Assembly (NCBI GenBank): GCA_050084515.1 | Contig: CM114271.1 | Location: 16,182,001-16,246,000 of the forward strand | Source: Blasia pusilla | Lineage: Eukaryota; Marchantiophyta; Marchantiopsida; Blasiales | Direction of reading: 5' to 3' | Length of the DNA: 64,000 bases | Part shown: positions 39,781 to 53,200 of the stretch, in pieces | Layout of the letters: the number at the start of each line of letters is the position of its first letter | Numbering within the stretch: position 1 is the first letter of the stretch | Position numbers and translations under genes: made by a program | Notes under the pieces: model-generated | What the model was told of the DNA's origin: nothing | What the model saw: the letters and a program-made list of their open reading frames with translations, nothing else | Databases searched by the model: none

Positions 39781-41639
39781 TTGAATGAGACAATTGAATA
39801 TTTCAAAATATACTTCAAAATCTCATCAAAAGACTACACCATAAGAGCCACATATGTATTCCTTTCGGTTCTTGCCACGATGTAGATCTAATGTATAAAC
39901 TAGCATGCTAGCCATGGAATTAGGATCCACCTATGAGTGGGTGGATTAGTTTGGGGTAGGAATCTAAAAATTCCTTGATGGATCCATCCAATGCCCATCC
40001 TTCCCAATATTCCTGATAGAAGAAAAATCCACTAGAGCTAAATGTATGCAAGTTATTTTGGAATTCTTAGATCCACGTATAATTGATACATCAGTTGGGT
40101 ACTTAGCATACTCCTGGCTGACATTTTAAAATTTTCCATGCTATATAATCTCTTGGGATGTGGTGTGAGGTTTACATCATGCTAATCTAACCATAGCATG
40201 AATTCTTTTGGAGGACTATAATCCATCCATCCTAACTCAAGTATTATATCAAAACGTAGAATTCCAAGTTGTAAGCACATTCATAAACCACAAGTGCTCT
40301 TTATCCTTTGAGGACAAAGGGATTATTGTAGCCCTTTGCTACACGTCAAGATAAATTTAAGTATAAATTAGTTGGATTTATTTTGAGGGGAAAATTGGAA
40401 GTAAATGACCAATACCAACCTCTTTACAGATAATGTTCTCAACAATGTTTGATTTAATTCTATTTTTTAATAATTCATAACTTGATCTTTTTGATAATTC
40501 TTTTTTGAAAACACACTTCTCATATTTTGTAGTCTAAAGATCTTAGTTCAAACCCCAATTCTAGATAATTATTTTGTGATACAAAGGATATCCAAATCTT
40601 AGGTATAGAGTTGATCGATTTCTAATTCCTTCAAATTGCATTGCTTCTCACTTCCATCAATCAATTATTTTCCTTTCAAGTATATATTCAATTTCCTTCA
40701 TCACTTCTTGTGATCCAATTCCAAGCTTGAATATTTCTCTGGAGAAAAATTTGTTCTACCCATAAAATTGATGTCTCCTTCCATTATTTACTAAACTCAA
40801 AAAATTAAGCTTTCCACTTTACTCTCATACAAGAATCACCCTACCAAGCAACACTAAGAAGACATGCAAGATGAATTCATCAAACACATCAATCCACACA
40901 AATGATTGATAGTAAATGTAAATTTATCATGTGTCCTTCCCTCCCCCCCTCCCCCCAATGCATAATCACATAAGATTGAGGAAAGAAATAGAAGGGTGAT
41001 CTTTTGGAAAGAGATGCCAAACACTAGCTTTTCTACCTATTCCGCTTCCTCGACTTATTTCTTAAGTAACATGTCTTTTCACGACTTCTAGCTCAAAATT
41101 TATGAAATCTTTGAGACTTACCAACTTAAGGTTGGATTACTTAGTTGATAATTCCATCTTCTATTATCTTTGATCAACTTGTACATATTTTGTGTTGTAG
41201 GATATAAAGTAATGATGACGATGGTTTTTTTTCCCTTAAGAGGGAAGGGGAGGGATGAGGGGAGGAGGAAAGAAAAGAAAAAGACAAAGGGGAGAGTGAG
41301 AGAGTCACTAAGAGTAGAGAGGATGGAGAGAGTAAGGACAAAGGAGAGGAATGGATGGTCTCGCACCCCCCAAAAGTATTTTCAATAATCAGATTTGAAT
41401 ATAATCGTTCAAAGCAACCCTATGGCGTTTTCCATAACCTTGATTGATGAGACAAAAAGGTTAAAGAAATTGCCATAAGACACCACATGGTACCTAAAGA
41501 GATACTAGGTGGAAAATATGGTTGGAAAGAGGATTCTCTTTTACTTCCAAAAGTATTTTTATTTCAAAAAAATGAAAGAAATCTACACATGTATCTCTCA
41601 CAATAATAGCCATAAAGAATGCTTTGAGTAGCCCTAGTA
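39781..41639. other. AT-rich stretch without recognisable gene
   Basis: No gene recognised. A purine-rich tract (GGGGAGGGATGAGGGGAGG and GAGAGAG runs) lies at 41,235-41,360, and a CCCTCCCCCCCTCCCCCC tract at about 40,940. Confidence 0.45.
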
Positions 41640-41647
41640 GCCGAAAA
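41640..41647 (+). repeat. Target-site duplication (left), GCCGAAAA
   Basis: The 8 bases directly outside the left inverted repeat are identical to 54,279-54,286 directly outside the right one. Confidence 0.85.
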
Positions 41648-41768
41648 CGAAGCCCATAGTTCGTTCCGGAAAGGCATTCAATGCGCATAGCGTAGCGCCT
41701 ATCCCGAGCTGGGTCGGGCCACGTTTCAGGTTCCAGAGCCCCGGGATGGAGAGGTCGCGACGGAGGAT
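41648..41768 (+). repeat. Left terminal inverted repeat
   Basis: About 121 bp matching the reverse complement of 54,159-54,278. Shared blocks include AAAGGCA(T/A)TCAATGCGC, GTAGCGCCTA, CCCCGGGATGGAGAGG and TCGCGACGGAGGA. Confidence 0.93.
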
Positions 41769-42008
41769 AAAGAGGCCGCAATGGAGGATGGGAGGTCGCG
41801 ACGGACGCCTTCCAGAGAAGGACGGCGCCCCGCGGACGGCGGGAGACGGACGGGACGGGTAGGAAGCGGGGAGGGATGGACGACGTCCGTTCTTGACGGC
41901 GTTAGGGCTGTTGCTCGTTCTCGGAAGCCGTCGTTCGCTCCTGGCCGACTCGGCTCTCGTTCTCGCTCTTCGCTCGCTCGTTCTTCGCTCTTGGTCGACT
42001 CTCGCTCA

Positions 42009-42304
42009 TTCTTCGCTCCTGGCCGACTCGTTCTCGTTCTTGACAGCTTCCGGCTCACGAACTATGTCGAAGGTTTCGTTCGGTTCTTGACGGCTTCCGG
42101 GTCTTCCGGATCTTGATCGGAGCAGCGGACTAGTAGCCTGTATTCTCGCTCTTTGCTCTTTGCTCGCTTTTGTTCTTCGCTCCTGGCCGACTCGTTCTCG
42201 TTCTTGACAGCTTCCGACTCACGAAATATGTCGAAGGTTTTGTTCTTGACGGCTTTTGGGTCTTCCAGATCTTGATCGGAGGAGCGGACTCGTAGCCTGT
42301 ATTC
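42009..42304 (+). repeat. Subterminal direct repeat, two units of about 135 bp
   Basis: Units at 42,009-42,145 and 42,173-42,304 share TTCTTCGCTCCTGGCCGACT, TTCTTGACAGCTTCCG, ATGTCGAAGGTTT, GATCTTGATCGGAG and TAGCCTGTATTC. They lie inside the left end of the Mutator-like element. Confidence 0.85.
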
Positions 42305-42325
42305 CCGATGCTCGTCTGTGCGCCC

Positions 42326-42378
42326 CTGCTCGGCTCTCCTTCGTTCACTTACCTCTGGTGAGTGCTCTCTCCGGTGTC
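42326..42378 (+). repeat. 53-bp repeat, copy 1
   Basis: CTGCTCGGCTCTCCTTCGTT...CTCTCCGGTGTC is identical to 43,886-43,938, 1,560 bp away inside the same transposon. Confidence 0.9.
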
Positions 42379-42689
42379 TTTCTGCTCTCGTTCATGTCTT
42401 GCGATGTTCTTGTTCTCGTCCCCGACATCAGAAAGCCACAGCTCATCATCATACTTTGGCCCTCTCGACATCAGAAAGCCTTAAAATCTGGATTCACCTT
42501 AAAATCTGGCATTCGATGCTTGTGAGGTGAATCGCCGATGCAGAGGTCCTTGAAACCGTGCATGAGCGCCACTAGAGTCTAATTAGGTGCATACCTGAGT
42601 CAGTCCAATTCCAATGCTCGCAAGTGATCCTCGAAACCATGATTAAATCATCCTACCAAGTAGTGTCAGTTGTAATGGCATGGTGCCTG

Positions 42690-43235
42690 GCTACTAGATC
42701 TTCGAAGCTTCACCGATGGCATGGAAGGACAGCCAGATTGTCCAGCCAATTTTGATTGCATCTCACTCATCTGCAGGCTTTGTAGGTTGTGGATCTTCGA
42801 ATCTTCACCCATTGCTAGCGAGGAAAGCTACATTGTCCAGTCAGTCTGGCTGGAATCTCATTCATCTGCAAGCTGCATAGGTAGTCGATCGTCAAAGCTT
42901 CCTTCATTGCGAGGAAGGCAGGCTAGAGTCTAGCTCCTTTTTTGTTCATTCATCTGGAACCTGCGTAGCTCGTAGATCTTCAAACTTTCACTCATTGCAT
43001 GCAAGGAAGGAAGGCTGGATTTCCCAGTCAGTCTTGCTATGACGTCATTAATCTCCATCCAGGCTGCCTAAGTAGCAGTAGATCGTCAAAGCTTCACCCA
43101 TTGCAAGAAAGGAAGGAAGGCTACATTATGATGTCAGTCTACCTACCTAGCATAGCATTCAACTGCAGGTTGCCTAGGTTGTACATCGCCTAATCTCAAC
43201 TCATAGCAAGGAAGGCAAGCGACATCGTGGAGTCG
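42690..43235 (+). repeat. Degenerate tandem repeat, unit about 100 bp, 5-6 copies
   Basis: Each unit holds (A/T)GATCTTC(G/A)AA(G/T)CTTCAC..CATTGC, then AGGAAGGC, then CCAGTCAGTCTG..TGG, then CATTCATCTGCA(G/A)GC. Units start at about 42,694, 42,792, 42,888, 42,973, 43,080 and 43,178. Subterminal repeats are common in Mutator-like elements. Confidence 0.7.
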
Positions 43236-43885
43236 GTCTATTTCCATGTAAACTCACTTCCAATGGGAGTGTTCCTGCTGGGGTATTCAATGTGCTAAAA
43301 AACTTAAATAGATTGATTTGGCAGGAAACACGAGCTTAGAGTGTCAAATGAACTGCCAAGTCTAACAGCAAACTTCAGGGAAAGCAAGGAGTCAGTATCA
43401 GTCTTGTGGAAATATGAATACCAACATCCATGAAGAATGTCTCAAGAAGAGAGGAGACAAGAGAAGAATGGATGTCTTGTGTTGCATAAATTTACTGGTT
43501 GGAAATCCTGGATTGAGTATATGCAAATTGAAGTTTTCGAAGCAGACAAAAACACTTAATCCATCTCGTTGTCAATCACAAACTACAGTTTGGATGGATT
43601 AACTAAAAGGGCCAGGAAGTGTGAAGGTTAAAAGCATGATAACTAGCAGTTTTTCAAGCATGTTCCTTAAAGCATGGAGTTGATGAGGAATGAATCTAGA
43701 AGTGGTGAGACCGGGGGGGTGGCTGTAACAGTAAAAGTGGTGTCTTTTGATAGAATATGTCCGGAAGTGACTAACTTCAGGATTCAAAGAAGATGGTGAG
43801 TAAACTCTGAAGATTTTTACTAAGGGCTGAGATACATAGAATAGGAAGTGTTTGTGAAGGAGAGTGTTATGAGAGAAAAACTCGG

Positions 43886-43938
43886 CTGCTCGGCTCTCCT
43901 TCGTTCACTTACCTCTGGTGAGTGCTCTCTCCGGTGTC
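43886..43938 (+). repeat. 53-bp repeat, copy 2
   Basis: Identical to 42,326-42,378. Confidence 0.9.
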
Positions 43939-45079
43939 GTTCGCCCACCTTTGCTCGGCTTCCTCTCTCTCTGTGCTCCCGTTCGTGCTTACGTGTGGGT
44001 AGTTGATTCAAAGCTTATATATATTTAGGCATGCTGCATCCTTTGTATCTGTGGAAGTCACTTGCTTAGTCATTCTGATTTGCTAAATCATTCTGAATTA
44101 CTAGCAGGTAAATTCGTGCGGAAGCATTTAGGGTCCTAAAGTCAGGGATAAGTCAGAAATGTAGAATTAGTCGTTTAGGGTCAAAAGTGTATTCATGCAG
44201 ACAGCTCTGATAATCCCTGTTCGGCCGAAGGCCATAGACGATCTGAGTAATGGTAATGGTGGTACTTCCGCCCCACCTCAATTGATAGCTTGTACCATGA
44301 AATCGTAAAGTAATTGTGCTCAACCTTTTTATACTTAGATAGGATATAGACATCATCTTGTGATGGCAAGTGTCATCATAAAATGTTAAAGCTCAATCAG
44401 GACTCGTTTGGAAGATAGTGTTGGATATAGGCATAGGCTGCTATTAAGTCCTTTCTCAAGTGTGCTTATGTGTGCGCAGTTCATTAATCTGACCTCTAAA
44501 TCCAACTGTGTCTGGAGCGAGGTATAGCTACCACCTTTTGTTGTTTTCAATCCAAATGTGGTTGGAATTGCTAAGTGGTTGATTATTTTTGGTTGTGGAT
44601 ATGTTTGAGTGTGTTGGGATTCTACAGGCTTCTGCTCATAATAAAGGCAATCAGAATTTGCGTAGACATTCTTGTCAGTCATTCTGATGTGCTAGGAGAT
44701 AAATTATCCTACCATTCTAGCATTAAAGTCACTCTGATTTGCTAGCAGGTAAACGAATTCGGCAAGTAAATGATGCTACCCTTCCTTCCTTCCATCCGCC
44801 AACACGCTTTGCTTTGCTTATGCTCGAGCATCGAGACTCGAGAGACGATGGATCGATTCCATGAAACATCATCTCTGGGCAATAATTTTTTGACATGATT
44901 TTTCTGAAATTTTGTCTTATTTTGAGGGTTTTCAGAAGCTTGTTGAATTCTGCTTGTTTTTGGTGTTGTGTAGGGTTGAAGGTCATCAGTAACATTGCAA
45001 GTCCGCCATCGACAGTTACGTTTTTTGAGGCAGTAGGGGAGGTAGGTTTAAAGCCACCAAGGATCAACACATTAGGGCC

Positions 45080-48000
45080 ATGTCGGGTCAGCCGATGTTT
45101 TTAGATGCCAAGAGGTTGCGGTTGTTGGGAATTCAGGTTAACAAACCTGAAAACGTGACTGGTCTTCTATCAGGCCACCAGGGCAATCTTCAGACATGGG
45201 TCAGCCCCATAGTACATAGCAGTTCTAGTTCAGATTTTTTTCTAGCTGATATTGTGTGCAAGCGCTTGCATCCTCACTCCATAATGTATTTGGATGAGTG
45301 GATTGTCTTAGGGTTTCCGTTGGAAACTTATAAGTGTCTAGAACATGCAGCGATAGATGCTAGATTTAATGTTGCATTCTCACCCAAGGCCCGGTTGGTG
45401 GGGGACCATGTATGGTTAGACTCTTACTTCCAAAAGAAGGGACAGACTGAATTTCTAGTGGTGGAAAACCAGGGAGGTAAGATGAATGTTGTCTGAATTA
45501 AGGACATTAAACATTTGATGGGGGCATCCAAGCAGAACATGCTTGCCAAGATTGTTTGTACAATCCGGTTAAAGAGGAGAGTGTCCACCTCTGATGAGAA
45601 GGACCCTGTTCCTTGGGTTATCAGAGTTACTCCTAAAAGTATCTACCTTATCGACCAGACTTATGTGGATGACAAAGTACCGATTGGGAATGAGCACATT
45701 TCAGATTTGTCCGAAGTACTGAGTTCCATGGCCCTTCTCAATTTAGCCCGGGGTATTTCTCGGTACCTTGTTCTCGAATTGTTTGTTTTATGGAGTTTAG
45801 CGTGATTACATTTACGGTACACCTAAATTCCTCATGCATGTATGTTGTTCCCCGTTGGCACGGCTAACCAATTCGAGTCTTTGTCGTCTTGTGTTTGGCA
45901 GGTAGTGGGGGCTCCTCAAGACCTTGACCACGTGGGCCATGTTAGGTATAGGGTAGAAGTAGGTTTTCTTATCTTTGTGGCCTTGACACATTTACATATT
46001 TCGGATTGTTGGGATGTTCATACAGATTCTTAGTGTGTCTGTATGAACTAGACATTCTGTCAACTTTTCAGATATAGATGACACGGTGACAAAACCAGGA
46101 AATCTTGCTTTAGGCTAAAGTATTATAGCCAAAACCTAGAATTTTCCTCCGATGGAATTAGAGGATATGTATCCTACAAATTTTGGTAGGAGCTTCGGGA
46201 TATGGATGCCAGAGGAATTCTGTATCTACATTCTAGATACTGAATTCTAGCTTACATTTTTTGCTTTCATTTTTAGAAGTATGTTTTTAAATTCCAACTT
46301 TGCATTCCAACTTTAAATTCCAACTATGCTTGTATATGTTGGTGCGTTTACATGTGAGTGAGAACTCGTTGTGGATACACTCCAGGTTGAAGCCCAACCA
46401 GCAAACATGTTTGCTGCATTTAGGGGCAAGAGTGTAGGTCCTCCAGAGAAACCAGCCGTACAAACCTCTCTTTGGCGGGACCCGGTCGAGTGGGTTCATT
46501 ATTGCTACTCAAAGGAGCATAAGCAATTTGTGTGCCTGTGCTCCAAGTGCATCGAGTACTTTCGTGGGCCAGAAACATTTAACTCGCACATTGCATCACA
46601 TTGGTTGAGGCCGGTGCCTGGAACACCAAGGGTGAGTGGTAAGAAGAAGGTGGAAGCAGACAATGACCGAGACGACATGGAGGATGAAGATGATGGTAAG
46701 GGTGTAGGACTAGAACTTTCATACGCAGTTAGTGAGATGGTAGCAATGTTTGGTGTATGTGCTTTATGATAGCCGAACTTCATTCATTTATGTTCCGCCT
46801 TATGCAGGGAACCAGGCTACCCCCATCTCCATCCAACTTGCGTCTGCGAGGCCCCGTGCAGCAACGATGGGCTTGTCGTAGAAAACAAAAGAAGGCTGCT
46901 CTCTTCAGTAAAGCAATAGAGCATTCCAAACGGTCAGCGGGCCCGTTTGTACCTATGCACATTTTGCCAGATCTTTTGATTGCTTTTGAGGGCTATAGGA
47001 CAAAAGAACACGGTCATACCTCATGGGCAGGTTTAGCTAGGATACATGAGTATGAGAAGGTCCGAGAGGAGTTAGAGGGTGCCCTTGTGTGCCCTACCAC
47101 CACTGGCACGGGATGGATTGAGTCGGGCCGCAGGCTTCTCACTTCTACTATCCCTGTAGATAGAGTTCAACGTTCCACCTACTGGAGATGCATGGCCACT
47201 TTCCATCATCTAGCCGCAGTGTGGATCATGGACAGACACGAACCGTATCGATGGGATGCTAGAGCCGAAACCAGGCAGCATCAGGTTGAACATTCCCTGC
47301 ATGTTCTAGATGAAATGCGCCGAGCACAAAGGCATGCATGGTACATCAATGAGGAGTACTACCTCCCACGCTTCAAGTTTAACTACAAGATCTGGAAAGA
47401 GAAGAGTAAACCTAGCATTCTTGCTAAGTTCAGGGAAAAAGTCTCTCGCATGTATGTGGATGGAGTCGGCTGCTCCCTTGCTGATGCGGTTGTCCGGGTA
47501 TAGTGTTGCTTCATTTCATGCAAATTTCTCAGTATGAATTGTTGAAGAGTTGTGAGTTCATGATTTCCCATTGTATCCCTTGTAATTCCGCATTGTCTCT
47601 AACAACTTCTAGATGTGCAGGGTGGCCTGGATGTGGAAATCATAGATTCCAGTGACTTTGACTATAGTGATACACATCTCCCAAGTCCCCAACCCACCAC
47701 GCATAGTACCGGGCGCCATGTGATACAGGAGGAGCAGACGCCAAGTGAGGGTGATGAGGAGGGTATTGCGGGAGATCATGTCGAGCAGAGTGAGGAGGAT
47801 ACTATTTTGGTTCAGATGCGGAGGAGACCAGTGACGCTTCGGACACGTAACTTCCATGGTGAAAAGGTGCAGAAGCGAGGTAAGGGTGCGGTAGGATCTC
47901 GGAAATCCCGACGATTGAATCGGGAAGTTGACGTCGAACTGGGTGAATCTAGCCCGGTCATGGATAGTCATGGGCTAGGTGATGAAGGCCCAATTGAAGA

Positions 48001-48399
48001 CTCGCATACCCCCGATGAAGTAGTCTTGCAGGCGGATCCACAAATCATGGAAAGAGCACCCAAGGGCATGACTAAAGAAGAAAAAGCCCGAAGGAGGAGG
48101 ATGATGATGGCTTCACAACAGGTGTCTTGCATTCTGCTCAATTCGGTCGATGACATTTTTTTATTGTATGTCTTCGGACCATCTCCAGTAATTGTGCTTG
48201 TGTTGATATGTTGTAATGTGTTCAGAACCCTGCAGATGGGACTCTTAAGGACCGGGGCACAAGCCATGAAGACCCTTTGGTCTTACCTTCGCAGGACGGT
48301 ATTGAAGGGATTAGTGCCGATGAATTTCAGGCCACACCTTTACCCGAGTTCTGCACTCTAGCATTGCGGCCTTTGGATGGCATGTCTCCAAGTCCTTGA
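45080..48399 (+). CDS. Second gene of the Mutator-like element, unknown function
   Basis: Exons read in one continuous frame: 45080 to about 45,715 (donor uncertain), 45902-45952, 46386-46754, 46808-47497, 47621-48121 and 48226-48399 (stop TGA). From the second exon on, every boundary is GT-AG and phase 0, giving about 594 residues after the first exon. A C2H2-like finger (CLCSKC..HIASH) lies early in the 46,386 exon, followed by an acidic stretch. The 46,808 exon is Trp/Arg-rich with a basic start (RRKQKKAALFSK). The 47,621 exon is acidic and then basic (KEEKARRRRMMM), with possible nuclear signals. The first exon carries an in-frame TGA at 45,494 where the frame otherwise continues, so this copy may be null. 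I do not recognise the family and see no Ulp1 protease or second transposase. Confidence 0.6.
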
Positions 48400-50232
48400 C
48401 CACCACGGGGAATGACATTTTGGTGAGTGTGTAGATGTATCATGCGATTTCACTGTTATGATTATCCTTTCATCTGGTGATTGGCATTTAATCTCTCAGA
48501 CCTGTGTGTGAACTTTCATTGCAGAGGTTGATGTATATTTTGCGCCCTTGTCATACTTTTTGATGTGTTTCCATGGCGATTATGACGACATACCTTTGGA
48601 CCACTCGCAAGTAATGTGTCACTTTTCTCTTTGGTCTTACTTTCCCTGGTGTCAATTCTTTACAAATGTGTTGTGTATATGACGGTTACTACTATCTGAA
48701 CATGCTTGTGTAGCGTATGTGTGTGCATGTGACTTTCTACAGAAATTTTCAAGCATTGTGGCAGGAGTTCATATCATCATATTTTGCGGATGTTTAGGAC
48801 TTAGTTCATGATCAGGGAGATTCCTTAGAGTAAGTATAGGAGAGTTCCTACCTGGCACGTAGGCTGTGAAGTTCTGTCTTTCTGCTTTGGACAAACCAGA
48901 AACGGGCAGATTTCTGTTCTTAATGTATGGCCTTATGGTTCTTCTATTTTGTGCAGGTGCAATGCAGGCCGTTTGGTGTATCGTCAGGGCACATTTTCCC
49001 TTACCATTTTTTGTGTTATGAAGGTCTATCCAAGAAGGTTAGGTTACCTTAGTTGGGCTATAGGTCATGGTCTGCTGAACTATTGTGGACGAAATGGTAT
49101 GGACCAAAAGGATACCATTGTCAATCAAATTAATCATACAACTTGCAGAGCTATTCTTGATCTTTGTCCCTAAGATTGTACTCTTGAATGATACCTAAAC
49201 AAATTCCTCCTTACCTTATTCTGATGTGTCTTACATGTTATTAATGATCACATGTGCTTCCACCTGTAATTGGTGGTAAACTTTGTAATCCACAATGGAT
49301 CAATGTATGAACACCACGCTTGTCGATTCCTGAATTTCCAAGAAAGTGAAGCACTCATGTGTAATCAGCTCATGAATAGATAGAGTCCATGATACCCTGT
49401 TCAAAAATAAAAGACAAATGGTTGAAACACTCAGAGCAAATACAAGTTTAGTGATCATAAATGCAGTGACACGAAAAATGTATGAACAAAGAAATGTAGG
49501 TGTTCATTCATGAACACCTCAAAGGCTGTGTTTCAAGGGCATTCGCTTCATACATCGGACTATAAATTCTAGCCTTCTTGTTGCGTATCCCCCAGTCGTC
49601 AATCCACTGTGACAATCTTGGTTAGACACGATTTTAATCAAGCCCTAATTAGGGGAAGGTCACCTCACACCGCTAAATGTTTACGAAGAGGCACAACCCT
49701 CAGGGGTAGAGCTCGTGGGCCTTCTGAGGTGTTTTTTTTAGTTACTACTATAGAAGTAGTCAGAACTATATTACAGAAGTTCTCTAAAATTGACACAAGC
49801 GCGTGGCGGTGCGGACATGCCCCTAAACGCGAAGCGCACGGTGTTGCGAACGTGGTTCGGGTACAAACATACCTCATACGTTTACTACGGATTGAATCCA
49901 TAGAAAACCGATTGTGGTAATTACTAAGGTTTGGATGCTTGAATATTAATTGAATTGGGTTCGCATACAACTATTACTATACAAAACCGTGAAGACAGGT
50001 TACTATGGTTCACAATATGGCCTACACGATGGTTACTATGGTTTGGATGTTTGTGTAAAAACATAACATGATTGCTCACCGTACATGAAAATGGGACATG
50101 GTGGACATGAACATGAGAAGGGAACACATTTCTCATATGTAAACATCCGGGCCTTACATAAAAAATACATTTTTTTTGTTGAACACCAGATTTCTTGTGT
50201 TCTGTGGCTAATATGTGAAATTCGGAAATGCT
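48400..50232. other. Middle of the Mutator-like element between its convergent genes
   Basis: No convincing gene. A short stretch at about 48,950-49,050 reads RPFGVSSGHIFPYHFLCYEG on the plus strand and could be a leftover exon. The poly(A) regions of both genes are expected here. Confidence 0.4.
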
Positions 50233-53200
50233 TCATGAATCATGAATCTGGGAATCCTGTACTACATACAAATTATCGGGTCTTCTTGAGTACTCATCCA
50301 TTTGACTACCCTCCGCACCATATCGCTTTTCATCCAACAAACTATCAAGTATGACATCTGCAGTGGTTCTCTTAGTAGTAGTGCTGATTTTGTAGTTCTT
50401 ATGTGGCCTTGTATCTACCAGAGGCCATTCTGATTGTTGAGTATTCTCCTTAGTTGCCTCGCTTTCATATTGGCTCACGATAGCATCCAAATCGAGATGA
50501 TTACATGCATCTGCTTCCAATTCTGCCTCCATGTTCAGATATTTTGATCGTTTCACTCTGGGAAAGGACTCCACCTGATTCATTATTGCTTGGGGTTGAT
50601 TCTTCCGTATGGAACGTGTGGAATGTGAATTCCTTCTCTGATGCATCCGCTCAATCCAACCCATCCGCCGACGCAGCTGACGATCTTGAGAATTGCCTCC
50701 AATAAAGGGTTCAGGGAAATGTTGTCCAATGTTCATTAAATTTTCTAGAAGTTCTGTGTTCGTCTCTATCGGCGCCTTCAGGTTCAGAAGTGAGTCCATA
50801 TCCTTCTACAAAAGTACATACAAATGTTCAAGAAGAACATTGCACAATGGGACTCCAATGGTTGTGGCCAAGCATTTTTCCACCATCTCTCGAACATCTT
50901 CTTGAGTTGTTGCTTGTGATACAACTGTAGGAGTAGTAGCTTGCACCTCTTCTGGATAACCAACACCGTAAGACAAGTCTGATTCCACTGGTGTGTCTCC
51001 ATGTTGCTCCTGTGCATGCCTTTGCACCATGTTTTCCAACCCACCAGCTTTGCTACCAAAACGTGTGCCAAGGAAAGAAAACAACTCTACTTCAGAGTGC
51101 CCACTCAACAAGAAGCACTTTACCTGATACAATTTAAAAAGTCTTAGTAGGCTGCATGTAAAATCCTTGTACATCTAGTGCAAGAATAAGACATACTTAA
51201 TACATAAGACTGTTTGATTTCATGTGGGACTATAGCTTGGTCACCAAATCCGGGGTGCAAGAAACACACTTGATGTTTGCACGTGAATCCTTCATTGGCA
51301 CGAGAGCATGTACAAGCAACATCTTTCTTGTCGTAGTCAACCACATCATGCCAATAGTCGGGCTTGGAGCAACTCTTCACCATTGCGCATTTCCTCCCAT
51401 CTACCAATTAAAATGTGACATGGCTCTCTGGGATATCATTTGCCCTTCTAATAGCCATGAGCATGACTTTCTAGATTGCCTTGTTCCTCACCATACCCTC
51501 TCGTTTCAAAAATCCCAAGTACCAAAAGAAATCTTCTATTTCCCCGCATAAGATCTGCACAAGCCATATGAGCTTCCTGGTGGGTTTTGTAGGCATGCTA
51601 GAAGTGAGATGCATCTTCAGAGTGTGGTGCCACCTTTCTATCGCGGCATTTGTATCTTGGTTGGATCTTGCATGCTTACGATAACCCTTTGCCCAAGTAA
51701 TAATCTTAGGATGCCAATAGTTTAAATAGTATTTCACAAAGTGACGTTCAGTTGCAGCCCACTTGCGCATGAAACGATACGAGATATCCATAGGATCTGG
51801 GACAGAAAAACATTGCTTAATTAATATGAACCCTACTCCCACAACGGACATAGCTGAGAAACAATGAAACAAACTACTATTATTGACTCGCATAGAACAT
51901 ACCTTCTTCACGTGAGTACATGATACCACCCAAGTCTCTGTTCATGTCTGCTTTTGTAATTGGACAGCGGACTCGTTGGTGCAATTTCTTTAACCAATTC
52001 TTCCTTACATGCCATAGACACAGGTCTATGGGAACATCAGGGAAGACTTCTCTGATTGCAGATTGTTCCTCTTTGGAGTCGTCAACTATGAAGCATGACG
52101 GTTTCCAACCGGCGCTACCAACCGACGCAAAATCTCTTGTCATATATGTATCAGCCCAATCCTTGATATGGGCCAATGCATCCACTAGATCCCGATGTTG
52201 ATGCCTCTGTAAAATGGCCCATACTAGAGGTAATCCGTTCTGAAACTTGTCAAAACCCAAAGAACGTGAATAGCGAGCATGTGAACATAGAAAAGAGTGT
52301 GTTCAGGAATCCGATTGTTCATGTACGTATCTATTAAAGTGAACACAACGTTCCAGATGTTACCATTTTTTCCAGATCGTGCAGCAACTGTCAAATGATA
52401 CCACAAAAGTAATGTAGCCTATAAACTCATGTAAGAGAATGACATTACAGTTCTAAGGCCCTGAAATTACCTCATATGTGTTTGTGCCATGAGTGGCATC
52501 CATGGAGATGGCTCCACCATTACCAAGATGCAAAAGATTCTGAAGCATCCAAGGTGTGGAAATGACCAAGATGAAAGGTTGGCCTAAACTTGAAATGGCC
52601 TCCATGTAGTGTATGACATTTTCAGGATGAGCTGCAACCCAATGTTGGATTGCAGTGGCGTCATCGGTTCCATCATACCCCCCTTCGCGACTTCGCATTG
52701 AATGCTTGATATTAAGGATATCTTGTGGTTTTAACATAGTGTCCCTGCCCCAAGCTTGTGCCTGATTAGGATTATCGTGAATGTGTTCACGAATCCATCT
52801 CCTATGCTCCTTCATGATATTTAAGGGGCTCACGTTCACTCGCAATAACCGTTCAACAAAATCCCTACAATGAGAACTCAACTTCGAGGCAACAATTGCA
52901 TTCGCAATGTCCGTAGTCCAGTCTAAGTCCCCATGGTATATACAGCCCGCCTTATCGACATGCTTGGAATGCATATGCCTCAACATAGACACCCAGGGCG
53001 GTCCTTTGAGGTTACAACGGCAAAGTGAAATTGGCATCCACGTCCCTGAGACAGCCCAAGCCGTGTACTTTGGCTTTCTGGCCTACTACCCTTACCTCCC
53101 TTGCAGCGCAGCGCAGGTTTGAATCAAAAACCTCACTTGGCATAGAGGTCCAGGCAATATTCCTATGATCCTGGGGTCCATATGAACACCAGTATCAAAC

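Noticed and set aside
49609-49920. Open frame resembling rDNA or tRNA-like GC block
   Set aside because: No tRNA cloverleaf or rRNA core sequence could be drawn; it is only a short GC-richer patch within the transposon.
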